Below are positions 40,896 through 52,200 of a stretch of DNA of 60,000 nt, in pieces. The notes under the pieces are model-generated. The model did no database searches and was not told the DNA's origin. It worked only from the letters and a program-made list of their open reading frames with translations. The stretch is taken from positions 6,133,540-6,193,539 of the forward strand of contig NC_064042.1 in assembly GCF_932526225.1 (NCBI RefSeq). Reading direction: 5' to 3'. The stretch's first letter is position 1. Every line of letters starts with the position of its first letter. The position numbers and the translations under genes are program-made. This DNA comes from Nematostella vectensis. Lineage: Eukaryota > Cnidaria > Anthozoa > Actiniaria > Edwardsiidae.

Positions 40896-41747
40896 GAGTG
40901 TGTACTGCTGAATCACATAGTAATGCCCTAGTCATTTGCGCCCCCTCACTTATGGTCCCGCAGAAGTCAGGGGTTAATGTGGGGTTTTAGACCACTTTTT
41001 AACCAGAATATGTCAAGAGGGGGACTCTTAATTTGGAAACAGGCTTTTATTAAAGTTTAATCCCCCACCCTTCCCTGGGACCGTGGGTGTGGGGGTATCA
41101 AATGACTAGTGAATAAGAACATCCTACTGTTTTCTTCAAGACATGATTTTTAATTCGCATGTCTTCCAGTCTTTAGCATTCATCTTGGCCCTCAGGTAGT
41201 TCCTGGTTCATAAAAGAGTGAAAACAATTATTTATTATTTCTTTCAAAACAATCTTTTCATCAAGCCATTTATAATCTAACTAATTTTCCACAACTATTT
41301 GAAAAAAAATAAACACATGAGATGCAAGATGCAGACAATACATATTGAAAATAGGGGTTGATTTTTTTTATCCTCGGTAAGGTAAATTTCTTTTGTAAGT
41401 TGAAAAAGTTGCTGTATCTTCTAAGGATATGTATCTTCTTAGGACTAAGAGCACAGGATATAAAGACAAGAACGGTCTTCTTTAGCAGTATTTGACAAAT
41501 GCAACACGATATTGGTTAGCCTTTATGAAATATCTCAACACAATCAATCTTCCCTGAAGAAGTCTTATCAAAGACGAAAATTTGGCAGAGTCGAATTCCA
41601 GTTTTTGGTGTTTTGTATTTTATTCAACGCAATCAAGAATATAGATAAAACGAAGAATGTCAAAACAAAAGCTGTTATGCTCAAATAATTTGATTACTAA
41701 GTTAAGTACTCGCATTCTCAAAGCATACAAAAGGACAACTAAAAGCC

Positions 41748-41889
<142 letters not shown>

Positions 41890-41958
41890 TGTTTATTCGT
41901 GCTACTTGCAGAAGTCCTGAATTACAGGCACGGTCAGCATGGCGTGCGACAATACAAA

Positions 41959-42180
41959 TTATAACTCACATGCATATTTACTAGTTACAAATTTCCCGAA
42001 ACGGTCAGTGTTTGTGGGCTTACAACTAAATGTGTCAGCTGACACTCTTCTCAAATTATAATGCGTGTCCCTTTTAATTCTTGTGCCATTTATTAAGCGA
42101 TACAGAGGATTGCTTGGCTTAATGCCCTGAATAACTGTCATATCCTCAATAGACAATACAAATCGTCGTCCGAAACTCAC
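41959..42180 (-). pseudogene. Possible orphan Ig-like exon fragment
   Basis: A 73-codon frame reads NPLYRLINGTRIKRDTHYNL and SADTFSCKPTNTDRFGKF. This resembles the second half of the IgR Ig exons (RINNQPL, YTCAPSNKVGEG; IYTNGTR, FSCEARSAAGYG). A TGCAAG then GTGAGT just upstream looks like the exon-end/donor of IgR domains. No partner exons were found around it. It may be a leftover of a third receptor copy; chance similarity is not excluded. Confidence 0.35.
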
Positions 42181-42795
42181 CTTGCATTGTTTTTTTTTTG
42201 TCGCTTTCTTGTGGTTGTGTTCGCTTTTTAATGTGAACTGTTACTTGCTTAAATTTACTAGCTAAAACCAGATAAATCTTGGCGTGAATGAATATTAGTA
42301 GATCTCCTCTAGTTGACTTTATCCTTAAGTCACAAAATTTGAGGCAAAATAAATAATCATCGCATAATCGAAAAGAACTTTTTCCCTTGCTCCGTGCTTG
42401 TATTTAGTTATTTAGTCGCCATTTCGGGGCCGAGTGGGGCCTGGGAGTCGCGCGGCTGACTGGCTGGCTGGCTGTGGCGAGTGACACCACAGGGTACCCA
42501 CGCGATGACCACAAAAACCAAGTCGCATGCCTATACCGACACCGCGGCAGAACGACTGCGCATGCGCGAGACAAGAGTCATTCAAAATGGCGGACGAAAC
42601 ACGAGTTTCCCAAAGCTGTTACAATAAACACAAACGTTTGGCTCAAAATGGACTTAACGGGAGCAAAAAATTACACATACACCAAGAAAATGTACTCGTG
42701 TTAAGGTTCCAGGAAGATTTTTTGCTGGATCGAGGGTAAAATCCTCAAGTTTGACGGCGTTTGTGGGATTTGCTGGCACGCGAAACTCAAAAGTT

Positions 42796-44046
42796 CTACT
42801 GCTGCCGTGAAAACGAGACAAATGTCAGGGAGCAAACATCAAATTTGGGCGAGATAAGTTTCTTTATATTCCTGAGGAATTCTTCCAAGTCATCCTTGGG
42901 ACTCATTCCGATCATCGCTCCAAAGTTATGGCCGTGTGCATAGTGTAGATGGCTATCTAGAACATAGATCTTTGAATCGTGTCCGACGAGAGATATTGTC
43001 ATTCCATTAGCTATGACTATTGCTGCTAGGTTCTGTTCGCGATCAAGCCTTTGCAGATAAAATGCAAGTGAACTTTGTAAAACCTGTGGATTACCTGATG
43101 TAATTAACAGATCGAGGGTGTCTTCAAGAGAAACAGTCCCAATGACTGAATCTAGATGTGGTTTTGCCTTAACAACACTAAAGAATGGAGACCCGCGACC
43201 ATTTGTCACAGTGTCATATATGCTGTTGCCACGAACAATTGCAGATAACATCATTGAAAGCCAATGAGGGTTTATGGGAGGACCACGGCTGAGCTGTATA
43301 CTGGTTCGGTTTGCAGAAGTGATATATGAATGGGCCAAAATTAGTGAGATAAAAGTAAATGCATTAGATCCATTTCTTCCAAGTAGAGTTGACTGAGATA
43401 TGTAAGGAGGAAAGAACCAAAATGTAGATGAACCAACTGGATGAGTGGTAACTTGGATGTCAATTGCCTGTGAAGGTGCAGCCTGGTGATTGGGAACATT
43501 GTGTCGCAGTTGTGGTTGTGCAACAACAAATGAATTTAACTCGCTGTCAATGTGGGATTCCCATTGTGCAGAGTCATAGTATTCAGGGTCACAATTTCTT
43601 TTGACATTAATGCTGTCATTCTCATCATTACTACCAGGTTCTTGATTGCTTTGTGGGGTTCTAGTAGATTTTGCTGTTGGTTTCAACAAGCTTTCATTAA
43701 ATGCTGAACAGATTTCTGCAATTTTTTCAGCAAGGTGAGGGGAACAGATTGGACACTGGTCTCCAGCTTCTTCTAAACAAAAATTGTGAAATGTGTGAAA
43801 ACAGTTAAGGCGATTGACAATGGTTGTTGATAATTGCGTGCAGTTTTTGTAGTCACAGATTAATTTTGGATCAGGTATTGTGGAAGGGTCTTCTTTTACA
43901 AATGAGTAGCCAAGGGGCATTGCTTTTGAAGTAATGGTGGTGTCAAAGGTAGGAAGAAAAAAATTCATGTCTCCTTTAGGCTGCCCTCTTGCATTTGTTT
44001 CTTGTGGAACCTTAAATGTAAAAAAATAGACACGATTGTTAGTCAT
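42796..44046 (-). CDS. RING-like protein with protease-fold-like C-terminus, last exon of a decayed gene
   Basis: Open frame of 416 codons; the true exon probably begins near 44010 at an AG before VPQETNARGQPK. Near residue 65 a zinc pattern CDYKNC, CFHTFH, FC, CPIC looks like a RING-H2 finger. The C-terminal 200 residues have GRNGSNAFTFISLILAHSY, then IYVLDSHLHYAHG. This arrangement recalls papain-fold deubiquitinases, with a conserved Asp-Ser-His. The residue where a catalytic Cys would be expected is not Cys. I do not recognise the family by name; related uncharacterised proteins are common in cnidarian genomes. Upstream exons are broken (see the pseudogene entry). Confidence 0.5.
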   Translation of the reverse strand: MTNNRVYFFTFKVPQETNARGQPKGDMNFFLPTFDTTITSKAMPLGYSFVKEDPSTIPDPKLICDYKNCTQLSTTIVNRLNCFHTFHNFCLEEAGDQCPICSPHLAEKIAEICSAFNESLLKPTAKSTRTPQSNQEPGSNDENDSINVKRNCDPEYYDSAQWESHIDSELNSFVVAQPQLRHNVPNHQAAPSQAIDIQVTTHPVGSSTFWFFPPYISQSTLLGRNGSNAFTFISLILAHSYITSANRTSIQLSRGPPINPHWLSMMLSAIVRGNSIYDTVTNGRGSPFFSVVKAKPHLDSVIGTVSLEDTLDLLITSGNPQVLQSSLAFYLQRLDREQNLAAIVIANGMTISLVGHDSKIYVLDSHLHYAHGHNFGAMIGMSPKDDLEEFLRNIKKLISPKFDVCSLTFVSFSRQQ

Positions 44047-47000
44047 GAAAAAGAAAATAAGTTGAGGCTATGATCAAGTGCTCGACTAATCATTATTATT
44101 ACTTCCCTGCATAAAAAAACATTGTTCAGGCACTGCACTGCACCAAGGTAATAAAAAATTACTTATGGATGGATGGATGTCTACTCTACCTGCTTTGCTT
44201 TTCCCAGATTTTGACCAACTTGCTTGATGATTTTCAGTAATGCATCAGCAGCTGTACCAGTCACCAAACTTAGGTCTTTTTCAGAATAACCTCTACTGTA
44301 TGGTGTTGTTAAATAGTTATGAAAGAGCTGTTCTGTCTTTGATGCAGCAAATGACAGGGCTTTGTCCCTAATTTGACTAGCACTGTCATAATTTGAAATG
44401 AAGCTGCGTAGCACACTATGCCAGATTTCAACTTTTCTGTTATTAGAGCCATCCATTTCTTTTTAAGTTCATGGTACTGTGAAAAATGTTGTTTGTGAAA
44501 AGAAAAGTCACTAAGCATCGAGAGTGTTGATCTGTCATAATGATGCCTTTTTCCAGATTACAAACAGTAGAGATAACTTTAACATCATTGTTATATATGA
44601 TTCCATGTCTCCAGACCTGAATGTAACAGGATAGTGGAAGAATGATATGGGAACCACCTCATCTAAAAGAAGCAGAATGGAAGCATACTTTATGTACTTG
44701 CAGAGCTTGAGTTTTAGGAGAACTTTATCACGTTATTTGCCCCATGCCAGAAAAAAAGCAGTTATTACCAGGCTGACGCGAAAAGGCTTTGGCTTGTTGG
44801 GTAAGTCAGATCCAAATGTCTCTTTGTAAACTTTTTTAAATAAGAAGTCATAAATTGTTACAACATCTTCTTGTAGATTCAGGAAAACATGAAATGGGCC
44901 CTGCTCTGGGATGACTGATAGGAAACTGGCATCTGCATTGACTTCTTGAGCAATGAGTTTCTTTTGATAAAACCAAGTTGGCCAGTCCCCGGGTGCTGGT
45001 ACTACAAATTTTTCAAGTAATGTTCCATTTGTGGACAGCACAGGAATATGTGATCAATGGCTGATTTATAGTCCTCCATACTTTTCAAAGATTGCTCAAA
45101 CTCATCTATTAAATTAGTAGACTCAAGGGTACAGAGCTCATCGTGCGACAACCCAGAATAGACCCTACAAAAAAAGAAAAAAAACGATAATTTGGCAAAT
45201 TTAATGTTCCATATTTGCTTTTTTTTTATTTTACTCTACTCCTTTTTTTGTAATAGCAGTCACTAAACAAAAGTAAAATTGATATTAATCATTATGTATA
45301 TGGCTTTCACAAACTAATGTAAGAGGTACATATTTATTGGGTGGGAGGTCCATATAGGGGAATAAAGTATTGTGCCTGGAAAAATATTTAGGACGTGTCA
45401 ATATTAAAACATTTTTTAAGAAGAGAAAACAGTATTTTTCTTATATGGATTGCTGACCTTTAGATAACTACATTAAAATCCATAGAATACCTCAATTCCT
45501 TTAGTTGTTGTTGGATGTATTTTGGTGAAATGCATTGGTGATTTGTTTCCAAGTACATTCTTGATAACACTGGTCTTTGAAACAACTCTTTTATGTAGTC
45601 TAGAACAATTCCTCCTCTGCAAATTTTATTTTCATTCCCTATCTTCACAATCACTCGGCTGTGTCTTGTATCTCTTGTAGGGATAGGAACAGCAGGAATT
45701 GAAGGATGGATGTCCAGTAGGCCACTAGCCATGTGCGTAGCTAATGATAGCTTCAGATTTGTTGGTAGTCTAACAGTCAAAATATTATGGAAGTCATCCA
45801 ACAGTTGTACAATTAGGAATCCTTTCTGAAAATTTTAAAGAAAGTTAAGCATCAGTTATCCCACTGGCTTGTTTAAATTGGAATGGTTCTTGCTTATTCT
45901 CAAGTATTGTTTTTATTATTCTCTTATTCACTATTTACTAAAATAAAAATTTGTACCACACTAATCTCACCTCTGTTGCCAGGATAACCTTTCTCATCAG
46001 TATGTCTGGATATTTTGTTATTAGTGCTTTCTTGTGAGAATCAATATTTCTAGGACTTGTACTGAAACGAAGTATCCTTCCTGAATTGATTGCTGTCCTA
46101 GAAGCACCATGATGTTGTAGGAATAGCCCTTCATCCTTTTGTAGGGTGGAAGTTTTCTGAGACCTGGTAAAATAAATTTGTGTCATTTAAAAAAGAACAA
46201 AACACTAGTTTTCTGGTGCAGCTTGTATACATTGAATTATAGTATAAAGCATGATATTGAACATACCTAGGCCCAATTATGAAATTGGAGCAGATAGAAA
46301 GGGGGAGCTTATTACAAAATTTAGCCTCTAGAGGGTTTTTAGAAAGGAAAGTAATTGGAGGTTAGGGAGGTGGGTCTTAATGGAGCATTTAGGTTACCTG
46401 AAATATGCCAGTGTGTGAAGGAGAACAACAGTTCTTTGCTCCTGTACAGCTTGATGTTCATCTGAGAGTCTGGAGTCCTCCCTTGTTTTTTAACTTAAAA
46501 GCATTTCAAACAGACCTGGAGAGTGTTTTTGTGTGAACGCTTTCATTGCTGCTGGCTCATATAATGGAGCTTCACTACTGAGGGCATGATGGTATAGAGC
46601 CATCTGAAATTGTTGCACTAGTTGGCCCAGTGAATTACCTGTTGATAGCAATTATTGAATAAATTATTCACAGTTTTAGTTGGGCTTGATCCATCACTGG
46701 GGTTGAACACTGATCAGCCACATCGTTGCTGATCGATAAAGCTATTATAAATATTAGAGCATGCAGATATATTTGATCATACAGCTGTACCTTCATCCAA
46801 TTCATCAAATTCTTTGATTGTTGTCTTTATTTGGTCCCATACTTGACTATCCATTAACACGTTGCCATTTGGGGCAATTTTGATGGTACCTAGGGGAGTT
46901 TGCAGCTTTTTCCATGTTTCCAGGAGATGAATATCACATATGTCTGCTAGAGCTTTAAGTCTTGAAAACAGCCTTCAAAATTGGTGCTTTGTTTGATCCA

Positions 47001-48331
47001 GTTGGGATATGGTAGGTGCTGACATAGATATATCTTGCAAAATTTCATGGAGGTGTAGAATAGGGGATCCCGTAAACTGAAATGTCTGAAATTTACAAAA
47101 CAGTCAAAATGGAAAACAAAATAAGAATAAACAAACTATCTAAAATAAATAACAATAATTAGCAAAATGTATCATCTTTTGGGGTGCAGGTTTTCTGTTG
47201 TGGGTGGGTCAAATGGGGAGGGGTCATACCTGTTTCTAAATTATTGTTAAGGGGGAGTCAAAGGTTTCTATTAGATATTAGGGGGGGGGGGGGTCCAAAG
47301 ATATTTCTGAAAAATTAATATCCCAGCCCACCCTAGCTCCTCAATAATAAAATGTTTCTTGTCTTATTCTATTCCACATATTCTAAATTAAGGAATTCCT
47401 TTCATTCTCTCATAGAAAATTAATAATTTTATATGAATTGGCTTGGTGGAAAAAAACTTGTCAAAAAGCTTATTTGTCAGAATTTTTACAAATTGTAAAA
47501 AAATATATTTCTTTTTCAACAAATGCAAAAATATTGTTTGCACTACTACTTCTCAATAATTGATAAAGTATTTTTTTCCCACAAAAACAAAAAGAAAGGC
47601 GAACTGAATTTAATAGATAATTTGTGTGTTTCTTCAGAATGTACAAATAAACAAACCTTTTGTAGTTGTTGTTCTGTGCCGATGGCGGATGTACTACTAT
47701 TTGCTTTCTCCTAATAAAAAGAACGAAAGAATGTTCAAGCCTTTTCTATGTACTCGTTTTTATATTTTGTTAAACAGATTGAAAATACAGGAAGAAATAC
47801 ATAGCAATTTACAGCGAAGAGGCACTGCAGAGGAGTGGTTGTTTTCCCGAATAAAAATATACACTTACCTCGACTGGTTTTCTACTTGTTTGAGGACGGC
47901 TTTCAAATTTCTTATAGGCGAGCAACTTGCACCGGTAACACCACCGAGTACCATGCTGGTATCCTGCCACTGTTAGCCCAATCTCGTCAAATACCGGATA
48001 AAAACGACTTGGAATAGGTTGCTTGTTCAGACGTGAGTGAGGGCTGTTGTTTATCGTGCATGGGACATGAGCAGCGCAAGTTGCTTCTTCGTAACGTATC
48101 CCAATGTCGCCGGCAAACATGCGAACCTACCGGCAACTTAGCGACACGACTAAGCTCCTCGGAAAGCTGGTAAAGTCGACCAATGCATCCTTTCCCGTTT
48201 CTAGTTTTGCAACTCATCATACAGTGTTGTGCATCGTCGTTTGCATGAACGAAACCCAGCGAGGCTACAACCAAAACAACTATAATGGCGACCACGAAGG
48301 TCTGCCGGTACGACATCCGATGCTTATCCAT
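42796..48331 (-). pseudogene. Decayed multi-exon gene, repetitive-family type
   Basis: Coding-like blocks follow each other on the minus strand: 48331-47880 (Cys-rich, CMMSCKTRNGKGCIGRLYQL, then FDEIGLTVAGYQHG), 47080-46790 (TWKKLQTPLGTIKIAPNGN), 46170-45970, 45801-45460 (VDDFHNILTV-like), 45041-44733 (GPFHVFLNLQEDVVTIYDFL), 44700-44181 and the RING exon. Breaks seen: a frame change between the Cys-rich half and the FDEIGL half near 48040, an in-frame TGA near 46981, a TAA near 44735, and a frame change near 44435. So it is not an intact gene, or it needs undetected splicing. A domesticated or transposon-linked origin is possible; the family is unnamed here. Confidence 0.5.
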
Positions 48332-49273
48332 TATTTTCGCCTTTGGTGCAGGCCGTAAAGTAGGTGGTGCAAAATTTCAGAGATAGAAAATTTCAATATC
48401 TTGGTGATGTAAACTTTTCAGGCTTATTTTTTTTGTGTACTTCTTATTTTTTTTAAATTTCGCGGCCGGAAACTGGTTTGTTTTGTTTTGCTAAACAATT
48501 TTAATAGGGGCGGGCGCCCGGCATATTCCCCGCCGGAAATAAGAGGCTGCGCGTGCGCACTACGTTCTGCAGCGGTGTCGCCTATACCATTTTTCTATGC
48601 CTATGGAGCTACGCGCGCGCTTGGCTCCGCTAAAACACGTCGCGTTTTACAATCGATCACTAGAATCGTGTATGATCTAAAACTACGTTCTTGAAACTGT
48701 CCATAATTAAAAAAGCAAAAATCAAAACTCCCAAAAAAGATCCACCGTCTCTGCCAGCGCTCCGAGCATTTCCTTATCTGAAAGATATTCCACCTAGTTT
48801 ATATATTTTGGCATGGAGTCGCACACAAAAAAAGAGAATTCTGTCTTTTTTCGCAAGCGCTGAGTGAGTTGCTTTTTGTTACTATAGCGCGCTTGTTTGC
48901 CACCCAAACAGTCACGTGATCTCTTGGCGCAAGTCCTCTGTTGCATTCGTTTCCGTCAGGAGTTACGAGTATCAGCATACAGTATATATACATGAAAATT
49001 TTGGAGCTGTTAATTCTTGTATCTAGAATCCTTAATTATTTCACTTCCGGGTCTTATTACCTTGTTTAGAAGCCTCGATTTTTTGCTCCGGGTCTAATTA
49101 CCTGTTCTCGGTGAGCTATTCTGGACTGCTTGTGTTCAGCCTAGAAGCCCTTCGACTTTAATTTCCGGGTCTGATGACAAAACACTTCCATGGCAACAAT
49201 GTCAAAATGGTTATAATAAGTAATGTGAAGTAAACCGAAACCGATATTTTCGTCTGACAATATCAAGGCAGCC
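48332..49273. other. Spacer and IgR-B 5' flank
   Basis: 48480-48620 is GC-rich with CGCGCG clusters, a possible CpG promoter for the decayed gene on the left. 49030-49180 carries three loose copies of CTTCCGGGTCT-type sequence, and the last lies in the flank shared with IgR-A. No reading frame with a recognisable domain. Confidence 0.45.
49159..49273 (+). promoter_or_regulatory. IgR-B 5' flank, conserved with IgR-A
   Basis: TTTCCGGGTCTGATGAC, CCATGGCAACAATGTCA and ATCAAGGCAGCC precede the ATG in the same order and spacing class as in IgR-A. The transcription start cannot be placed. Confidence 0.6.
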
Positions 49274-52200
49274 ATGATAATGTTAGGAACAAACTCAAGG
49301 CTCATAACTTTTCTTGTTACTGTTAACATGTGGGTACTGCAGTGTGCAGGTAAGAACGTGATTGCGTCATGAACCATCTTTGTTAGATCAAGGTCTCCGA
49401 TCTGCCAATTCTTCTGATGGCCGAAGATTGTTGTGAGTTGGTGCTGTGCAGCACAATGGAACAAAATGAAATGCGCTTTTCATTAAACGGTGAAAAATAA
49501 GCTAGGCGTGATTCTCTTCAACATGACCTTTTCATTCCATAGTCATTAATCCCTTCTCACTAAGTTTTTACAAGTGTTTCTAGCCCACAAATAGCATTAT
49601 CGAGACCGTATAATAGAGATGGTTAGAAAAGTCAGAGAGGGTAAGAAAGAGCTGCAATAACTTCCGCTTCGTATGAAGTCTAATCCAACTGAATTCGCGC
49701 AGGGTGTCTGATTATTGCAAAGCATGAAGCTCATAAGATATCTAATTTATCCATTATATTGGGGGGCTTTGACCAGATTATATTTTTTTTAAAACAAGAA
49801 ACATGTAGGAAAACACAATGGACTGGGAGAAAGACTAGGAATATAAATATAATGTAATAAAATAATGTAAATGTATTGTAATCTGCAGTGCTATTCTTTT
49901 TTTGGACTTTTTTCTCAGCCTTCTACAAGAAACATGTAGTAAAACACAATGGACTGAGAGAGACTAGGAATATAAATATTTCAAAATAATGTAAATGATT
50001 GGAATTTGCAGTGCTATTCTATTTTGGACTTTTTTCTCAGCCTTCTGCTGAGTCGTAAAAGACGATGTGACGAAAAACGCTTCTTCCAGTATCTTTTTTA
50101 TGGGACTCATTTTTACCAAATAGCTGTCATTTTTTCTTATCATTCTTGTCAACTTTGTTTTGTTACGGATGAAATGCATAAAAGAGCGTTTATGATTTAT
50201 TCAGGTGAGCCGGCTCCCGCCTGTTTGATAAGCCATAGCTCAGGAAAAAAAATCTCCAAACTAACCCTAATTTACTAAACAAACTAAACTAACTTATTTG
50301 TTATGTGTGTGTGTGTGTGTGTGGGGGGGGGAGTATCTATCAAAGGTAATCTTTCGCTTTGTAATCTTCTTTGTAATAACTCAGCAATACGTTTTTCATG
50401 TTTTCTATAAAAATATACGATAGCTAATGCATATGATTAAACTTCATTGAAAAGGAATGCTTGCTTCGCTGTGCATAAGAAGGTCGAAGACCTCTCAGTT
50501 TATATATTGGTTGTTCAGATTGCGTTTGTATGATATTTGCGAAAATTTGATAGATACGCACCTGAAACTTTGTACAGTTAGCAGTACCTCAACAGGACAA
50601 AAAAGTAGCTTCGACAGTGTAAAAAAAAATGATCAAGCATGGACGGAATTCGGGTATCATTTTCAAGATCTCTTGCATGAAGTTAAACAAGTTAATGGAA
50701 TAGTACTGTTTGTCATTTTAATTACAGAAAGTACCAAAGATTGGCAATGGCAATACAATAAATCAGTTTGCTTCAACGAGCTTGCGGATGCAGCTTTGTC
50801 ATGGAAAGTCACACTTAGCCCCGGAGACAGCGTCTCGGATGTGAATATCTACGAGGTTTCAGTGAGGACGCAATCTGCACTCAAGATGTACAGCAAGACA
50901 AATGGACCTGAGGCCGCGTTTAAAGACCGCGTAATGCGTTTCTCGATGGCGAATGAGTTGAGTAACCAATTTCCAGTTTTCAAGATCTATTTCACTCTCA
51001 CAAACCTAAGCAGCAGTGTTGATGGGTTTGGAAGCAAAAGCATTAGATGCCAAGTTGTTAGAAAGAGTAATGGCGCATCTCAACAAAGAGATACACTTCT
51101 ACACGTGCAAGGTTGGTAAATGTGGAGACCTAATGGAGCACTAATAGTAACTTAGTTACATGCTATTTTGACTAAACGGGTTTTGTGCGTATTATTTACT
51201 CGAATAAAAGCCTTACTCGATTTAACGCCTCCCTCTAATAAGCGCCCCCTCTGAACCAAAACTATCAATAAGCGCCTCCCCCGAATAAGCACTCCCTCCC
51301 CAAAGTTTAATGTAACTGAGTAAAATAAGTTTTTTTTTACAAATATTTAATAAATGAAAGTTTACTGAAAAACGCTCCAAGTTGTGATAATGATATGTAG
51401 ACAAAGAAACACTATTGTAGTAGTACAAATTTATTTTAAAAGAAAAATGTAATTTGGCTTTTTGTGCGGATTTCGTCCTTCAATAAGCGCCTCCCTCAAA
51501 TAAGCGCCCCGTCGGAGAGTACGAAGGCTATGCCCCCTCCCCCACCCTCCTCACGGGTCAGAGGGTGTAACTCGATACATAGGTATGTAGTACTACGCAC
51601 TACTAAGAAGTGATAACTCTCCTGGGGATGTCAGTTCTGTTGTAATCAAGATCAGAACGTATTTTACTTTCAGTTCCCATCCAAAACTTTGCGGTCCACC
51701 CTTTGAGACTCACTCTCAATGAGACTGACGCCGCCCTATTCACGTGTTCCGCTGATGGGTCTCCCTCGCCCACCATAACTTGGACCAACACTCAGGGTCA
51801 GATTGTGGGACACGGCTTGTACTACCGAATACCAGCGGTTAACAGAAGAATGTCTGGCATGTACACGTGCACTGTAACTGATGGCTGTGGACAAAACTAC
51901 ACTAAATCTGCGATACTGATCGTGCAATGTAAGGTTACTGGATCAGATGTTATAATTGATTTTGTGAATGAATGTTGCACATTTGTTAGTTTACGGGTTG
52001 GTGTCAGTGTTTGGGTAGCAAGATGATTTAGCACATGGTTTAGTGATTAGTGTTGAATTTGATAGGGGCTGGTTGCATGTTTTAAATCCACTGGTAACGT
52101 GTCCTTCCAGCCAGCTGGATGGTCTGCAATTTATTTTTGATGGTTGGATGGGATAATTGTATTGTAGGTTGAAGTAGACTGACTTTTATGATCTTTTTAT

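Noticed and set aside
50457-50727. N-terminal extension of the IgR-B V-like exon to a 220-codon frame
   Set aside because: The acceptor at 50727 matches the IgR-A exon start exactly. The upstream codons have no counterpart in IgR-A.
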